From: CAVTWY01 sp963738575
GTDB lineage: Bacteria; Pseudomonadota; Gammaproteobacteria; Burkholderiales; Burkholderiaceae_C
NCBI GenBank assembly: GCA_963738575.1
Contig: CAVTWY010000004.1
Span: forward strand, 1,178,001 to 1,242,000
Length of the DNA stretch: 64,000 bases
Reading direction: 5' to 3'
Shown piece after piece: positions 60,218 to 64,000 of the stretch (its first letter is position 1; every line of letters begins with the position of its first letter). The position numbers were made by a program, and so were the translations under genes. Under the pieces are notes generated by a model. The model did not search any database. It saw only the letters and a list, made by a program, of their open reading frames with translations, and was not told the origin of the DNA.

Positions 60218-62038
60218 ATGTATCCTTCGGGGCATGGTCACGCTTTCGCTATGAAGAACACGCCTATTCGGAACGATTCGCATCGCCAGCGACGGGCGGT
60301 GGTTGTCATCGACGTCGTCGAGTCGGTACGATTGATGCAATCGCACGAGCTGCAAACCATTGCTCGCTGGCGAAAGTTCATCGACGAAGTGAGTTCCGTG
60401 GTGCTGCCACCACTGGAGGGTCGGCTGGTTAAAAGCTTGGGTGACGGCTTGTTGCTTGACTTTGGTTCGGTCCACAGCGCCGTGCGCGCGGCATGGGAGC
60501 TGCAACAGCGCATCGCGCACCACAACGACGGGCCCGACGCACAAGCCGCCATCCATCTGCGGGCCGGTGTGCACGTGGCGGACGTGGTCGTTACTTCCTT
60601 TGATCTCTTCGGCTCGGGTGTCAATTTGGCGGCGCGCCTGGCTGCGTTGGCGGGGCCGGGCCAGACGATGGCGTCTGAGGCTGTGCACGATGAAATGGTC
60701 GACGAGCTTGACGCAACGTTTGTCGACATGGGTCCGTGCTACTTGAAGCACGTGAACGAGCCCGTGCGTGCTTGGCGCGTGTTGGGCCCCGACGACAGGC
60801 CCGCTGTGTACGGCATGCAGCAGGTGCTGGCGCCAGCAGCACTCTTGCGCCCATCAATCGCGGTGCTTTCGTTTACGGGGGAAGGCGACGCCGGGCTGCT
60901 GGGGCGGCTGTTGGCCGATGAATTTGCGCGCATGACGGCGGCCAACGGTGAGGTGGACGTGATATCAAGGCTGTCAACCCGGCGCTTGACCACCCGACGT
61001 GAAAGCCGAAGCGCCAACGAGTTTCTTCAGCACCTCAACGCGACCTACGGCGTTGGTGGCGAATGCATTGTGCGAGGCCAGCGCTTGCATGTCAGTGTTG
61101 AGCTGATCGACGTGCGCAGCGACACCATTCTTTGGGCCGACAGCGTGTCGATCGCTTTGTCTGACGCCACGGCGCAGGCTTCGGCTCTGATGGCGCCGCT
61201 GTGCAACCGAGCCCTGCGTGAACTCAAGGTGCATGAATCAGCGCGCGCCAGCACGGCTGAGGTTGCCTCGCTCGAAACCTACTCCATGCTGTGGGGTGGT
61301 GTCACGCTGATGCACCGCCTGACCCGCCACGACTTTGAGCGCGCCAAGGTGCTGCTCGAGGCTGTCACCGAACGTGCACCCCGGCATCCCGAAGCGTACG
61401 CGTGGTTGGCCCAGTGGCACTTGCTGGAAACCTACCAAGGGTGGGCCGGAGATCCGCGTGTCACTGCAAGCCGCGCGATCAGCATGGCCAACCGCGCCCT
61501 CGACCTGGACCCGCAATGTACGTTGGCGCTGACCAGTGCGGGCATGGTGCAGACTTATGTTCATCATCGACTGGATGAGGCAAAGCAATTTTTCGAGAAC
61601 GCCATCGCAGCGAATCACAGCGAGCCGCTGGCCTGGCTTTTCAAAGGCGTGACACACGCCTTCCAAGGGGAGGGCGCGTTGGCCGTGCACGACACACGCC
61701 GCGCGTTAGCACTGTCACCCGCCGATCCCATGCGCTACTTTTATGACAGCCTGGGCGCCTCGGCTTCGGCGGCTGCGGGTTTGTACACCGACGCCATCAC
61801 GCAAGCACAACGATCGTTGCGGTCCAACCGACTGCACAGCTCTACCTGGCGAACGCTCGCTATTTCGGCGCAGTTGGCGGGCCAACCCGCATTGGCCCAA
61901 CAAGCCGTGGGCCACATGCTGCACATCGAGCCCTCGTTCACCGTCAACGATTTCTTGGCAAGGACACCGGCAGTGAATTTTGAAATCAGTCGAAGGTTTG
62001 CGGCCGCGCTTGGTGAGGCAGGGCTGCCTTCGCGTTAG
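60218..62038 (+). CDS. Class III adenylate/guanylate cyclase with C-terminal TPR-like region
   Basis: The 606-residue protein starts at the ATG preceded by GAGGG (an ATG 11 codons later is possible). Residues about 25-190 are a class III cyclase domain. Asp32 in V-V-V-I-D-V-V-E-S and Asp76 in K-S-L-G-D-G-L-L-L-D-F are the two metal ligands, and G-S-G-V-N-L-A-A-R-L carries the transition-state Asn/Arg. A linker region near 230-330 resembles the AfsR/CadC-associated domain often fused to such cyclases. Alpha-helical TPR-like repeats occupy about 345-606 (A-Y-A-W-L-A-Q-W-H, A-L-D-L-D-P-Q-C-T, A-L-A-L-S-P-A-D-P). It would make cAMP or cGMP in response to a bound partner. It is cytoplasmic, with no membrane segment. 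Confidence 0.85.
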   Translation: MYPSGHGHAFAMKNTPIRNDSHRQRRAVVVIDVVESVRLMQSHELQTIARWRKFIDEVSSVVLPPLEGRLVKSLGDGLLLDFGSVHSAVRAAWELQQRIAHHNDGPDAQAAIHLRAGVHVADVVVTSFDLFGSGVNLAARLAALAGPGQTMASEAVHDEMVDELDATFVDMGPCYLKHVNEPVRAWRVLGPDDRPAVYGMQQVLAPAALLRPSIAVLSFTGEGDAGLLGRLLADEFARMTAANGEVDVISRLSTRRLTTRRESRSANEFLQHLNATYGVGGECIVRGQRLHVSVELIDVRSDTILWADSVSIALSDATAQASALMAPLCNRALRELKVHESARASTAEVASLETYSMLWGGVTLMHRLTRHDFERAKVLLEAVTERAPRHPEAYAWLAQWHLLETYQGWAGDPRVTASRAISMANRALDLDPQCTLALTSAGMVQTYVHHRLDEAKQFFENAIAANHSEPLAWLFKGVTHAFQGEGALAVHDTRRALALSPADPMRYFYDSLGASASAAAGLYTDAITQAQRSLRSNRLHSSTWRTLAISAQLAGQPALAQQAVGHMLHIEPSFTVNDFLARTPAVNFEISRRFAAALGEAGLPSR

Positions 62039-63140
62039 GCGTTTTGCGACTGTGGTGTGCCATCCAAACGGTCACGACCACCACCGTCATGGCACTGGCG
62101 ATGGCTGCGACACTTGGCCCCCTGTGGGCCCAAAGTGGGCCGTAGATTAGCGGTCCGGTGGCTGTCCCCAGAAGAACGGCCGTGCCCAACCACCGTGCGG
62201 CCCCGCGTTGGTTGATGGACGAAACCAGCGATAGCAACTGCACCGACATGGTGTTGAGCGCTATCTCCCACACCAACAAGGCGGTTGCAAGCTCCAGCGC
62301 GTTGCGGCTTGCCCGCATGCCGATCATGGACATCACCAAGACCCATGGCACCCATTGACGCCATGTTGCGCGCGTGCGCAGTCGCTCACCAACGGGTGAC
62401 AAGAGCAGCGCTGCCGCCATCAATTTGCAGACCCCGATCGTGGTGGCTGTCGTCGCCAGGGCAATGCCACGATCGCTGGCGAGCGTTGCCGAGTACGACC
62501 AATGGCCAACTTGCCCCAAGAAGAAGAGCGCTGTCACGAGCAATGCCACCCCAAACGTTGCGCTGTTGGTGGGTGTCGCCTTGAGGCTTGGTGGCGGCAT
62601 GGTCTCGGCACCGTAGAGTGCAAGGCCCACCAATCCCAGGCTCAAAAATCCGATGCTTAGCGCCAGTGTGGGCGTTCGTGGCATGCCCATCGTGTGGGTA
62701 GTGCCCATCAAGAGCGCCACAGCGCCGGCTGCACTCAGGCAGAAAGCCAAGCGAAGCGCGAAGGCAGCTTGTCGATCGGCGTTCAGGGCTGCGGACGCGA
62801 GCGCCAGGTACATCAAAGTTCCCGAGCCCAAGCCGATGGCAAACCAGGCCGAGATGAAGCCCAACGCTGTGAGGTTAGGGGCGGCGAACAACCCGGTGAC
62901 GATTGCCGTCAGCGCGACAGCCGCGTGGCTGCGAGCCAGCGCAGCCTCACGCAGCAGCGGCCAAGCCAATACCGCGACAAGCTGACCCATCGTGCAGGCC
63001 GTGCCAACGGCGCCTGCGGTGGATGCGGGCAATGGGCCTGTTGCGGCTGCCGAAGCCACGACAAGCGGCAACGCATGCAGCGGAAGGCTGCCTGCTGCTG
63101 CCAACAAGCAGGCCCCCACCAGTGGGCGGCTGAACGTCAA
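61986..63140 (-). CDS. MFS-like multi-pass membrane protein
   Basis: The 384-residue protein is strongly hydrophobic with about 11-12 potential helices (for example L-A-L-G-S-like runs near the start and V-A-L-L-V-T-A-L-F-F-L-G-Q-V-G near 200). It has short charged loops such as R-L-R-T-R-A-T-W-R-Q. It fits the MFS transporter fold, but no subfamily motif is clear. Its 3' end overlaps the convergent cyclase gene by 53 bases. Its start overlaps the stop of the DUF6065 gene, so those two are co-transcribed and may share a function. Confidence 0.72.
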   Translation of the reverse strand: MTFSRPLVGACLLAAAGSLPLHALPLVVASAAATGPLPASTAGAVGTACTMGQLVAVLAWPLLREAALARSHAAVALTAIVTGLFAAPNLTALGFISAWFAIGLGSGTLMYLALASAALNADRQAAFALRLAFCLSAAGAVALLMGTTHTMGMPRTPTLALSIGFLSLGLVGLALYGAETMPPPSLKATPTNSATFGVALLVTALFFLGQVGHWSYSATLASDRGIALATTATTIGVCKLMAAALLLSPVGERLRTRATWRQWVPWVLVMSMIGMRASRNALELATALLVWEIALNTMSVQLLSLVSSINQRGAARWLGTAVLLGTATGPLIYGPLWAHRGPSVAAIASAMTVVVVTVWMAHHSRKTPNAKAALPHQARPQTFD

Positions 63141-64000
63141 GGTTTCTGGCCTTGTGATTTATCGCGTTTGCGCGTCATGCTGGCGTATTGGCCGGTGCGG
63201 TGGGGGTCGTCGGGTGCATCGGTGCGGACGGTTTGCCGATAACCTTGCCATTGCTGATCGGAAAGGCCCTGGCCTTCGCCAAGTGTCAGGGTGTCGGATT
63301 GGTGGGCCAGCGCGTCAAACGTTGAACGGTGCAACGGCTGAATTTGATAGAGCGGCCGATCACGAAACAGCTCGATGACGGTGTCGGTGGCCAGCAACTG
63401 GATGTTCATGAACAGGGGCCAGGGGCCATAAATGTCCGTCTGAACGACACCTTCAAAACAGTCGTAAAGATGACTCTTGGGCGCATTGCTTAACGGGCGC
63501 ACCAGCACGTTCCAATCGCGTGCGGTACTGACCAGCAAGCCCGACCAAATTTGCACCACACCCCGAGCGGGCGTGAGCGTGAGGTAGGGCGGGCACATGC
63601 CGCGCAAGTGGCTGGGGCAGTGTGCATCCCAGTGGTCTTCCAGCCAAGGCAGGCCTTGGTGACTGAGTGGCTGCCAAGCGCCTCCCTCTTCGATAAAGAC
63701 ATCGCTGCCGTTCCAGCGCAGGCGCAAGTCTTGCGGCATGAACACATACCAACCAAACGCCGAAGCAACGCGCAGCGCTTCGCAGTATTGATGGGCAGCA
63801 GCCGGCATGGTCCCCAGAGCCGAAGGATCGGCTCGCATCGGCGCGTGCAAGTCTGGATGGACTTTGATGAACTGGACCGTGGACATCCGGGCGTGCATGC
63901 GTTTGACTTGGCCGCGCTGCTGCGGCATCGAGTTGAAATGGAAAAGGCGCCAGAGCACCTCGTCAAAGGTGCCGGCGCCCGTGGCGACTTGAAGCGGATT
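63137..64000 (-). CDS. DUF6065 family protein, frame open to window edge
   Basis: The frame is open to the right end and its codon use looks coding all the way, so the gene may begin outside the window. Alternatives are GTG at 63958 or the ATG at 63886, the latter matching where DUF6065 proteins usually begin (F-I-K-V-H-P-D-L). Family-like segments are A-F-G-W-Y-V-F-M-P-Q, I-W-S-G-L-L-V-S-T-A-R-D-W-N-V-L-V-R-P and F-E-G-V-V-Q-T-D-I-Y-G-P-W-P-L-F, with L-Y-Q-I-Q-P-L. The function is unknown. It overlaps the start of the MFS-like gene by four bases. A basic C-terminal tail (T-R-K-R-D-K-S-Q-G-Q-K) ends the protein. Confidence 0.7.
   Translation of the reverse strand, partial: NPLQVATGAGTFDEVLWRLFHFNSMPQQRGQVKRMHARMSTVQFIKVHPDLHAPMRADPSALGTMPAAAHQYCEALRVASAFGWYVFMPQDLRLRWNGSDVFIEEGGAWQPLSHQGLPWLEDHWDAHCPSHLRGMCPPYLTLTPARGVVQIWSGLLVSTARDWNVLVRPLSNAPKSHLYDCFEGVVQTDIYGPWPLFMNIQLLATDTVIELFRDRPLYQIQPLHRSTFDALAHQSDTLTLGEGQGLSDQQWQGYRQTVRTDAPDDPHRTGQYASMTRKRDKSQGQKP

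Noticed and set aside
1..64000. CRISPR arrays, transposons, integrases, tRNA and rRNA genes
   Set aside because: No regularly spaced repeats, transposase or integrase motifs, cloverleaf with TTCRANY-type loop or rRNA blocks were noticed on reading.

Overview
The window looks like a piece of a Burkholderiales (Comamonadaceae-like) betaproteobacterial chromosome. The evidence is high GC, dense ATGA-type gene overlaps, repeated orphan Bug/TctC substrate-binding proteins without TctA/TctB, and many CoA-dependent organic-acid catabolism genes with IclR, LysR and GntR regulators. This taxonomic reading is inference. I saw no rRNA, tRNA, CRISPR array, transposase or integrase.

Region 1 (1-18.7 kb) is a large acyl-CoA catabolic locus. 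In order it holds a family III CoA transferase (cut by the window start), a 51-codon TctC relic, a CitE-like lyase, a SnoaL-like protein, a lipoprotein alpha/beta hydrolase, two tandem acyl-CoA dehydrogenases and an MmgE/PrpD protein. Two divergent IclR regulators follow, with twin palindromes between them. Then come a hydratase/3-hydroxyacyl-CoA dehydrogenase fusion, a thiolase, an MBL hydrolase, a carboxymuconolactone-decarboxylase-like/alpha-beta hydrolase fusion, a glutathione transferase, a citryl-CoA-lyase-like protein and both subunits of a family I CoA transferase. A Tat-exported intradiol dioxygenase lies on the opposite strand. CoA activation, dehydrogenation, hydration, oxidation, thiolysis and aldol-type cleavage are all present, but the substrate is unknown. 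Several genes here carry single-base frameshifts.

Region 2 (18.9-22.3 kb) is an exported DUF1800/DUF1501 pair. Region 3 (22.3-27.1 kb) is a D-tartrate-dehydratase-type operon (TarD, SDR, TctC, DapA-family) divergent from a LysR gene. Region 4 (27.2-35.3 kb) holds a RelE/XRE toxin-antitoxin pair with a palindromic operator, an MBL lipoprotein, an inositol-monophosphatase-like enzyme, and a GntR-controlled FAH/TctC/AA_synth/oxidoreductase/VOC operon.

Region 5 (35.4-43.9 kb) is a carbohydrate-type ABC importer joined to a phosphatase-like enzyme, a mesaconyl-/itaconyl-CoA-hydratase-like protein, a CoA transferase and a PcaB-like lyase. Region 6 (44.1-51.0 kb) is the transglutaminase-DUF2126 / circularly permuted ATP-grasp-Alpha-E / transglutaminase cluster, a predicted peptide-modifying system, with the third gene frameshifted. 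An HsdS relic follows.

Region 7 (51.6-56.4 kb) is an SsuABC/TauABC-like importer with a TauD-family dioxygenase and a TctC. Region 8 (56.5-64 kb) holds VapBC with a palindromic operator, gamma-glutamyltransferase, two small hypothetical genes, a class III nucleotidyl cyclase with a C-terminal repeat region, and an MFS-like protein with a DUF6065 gene that runs off the window.

Across the window I could place twelve single-base frameshifts in eight genes. In each case the downstream reading frame is otherwise intact, so recent decay and assembly error are both possible.
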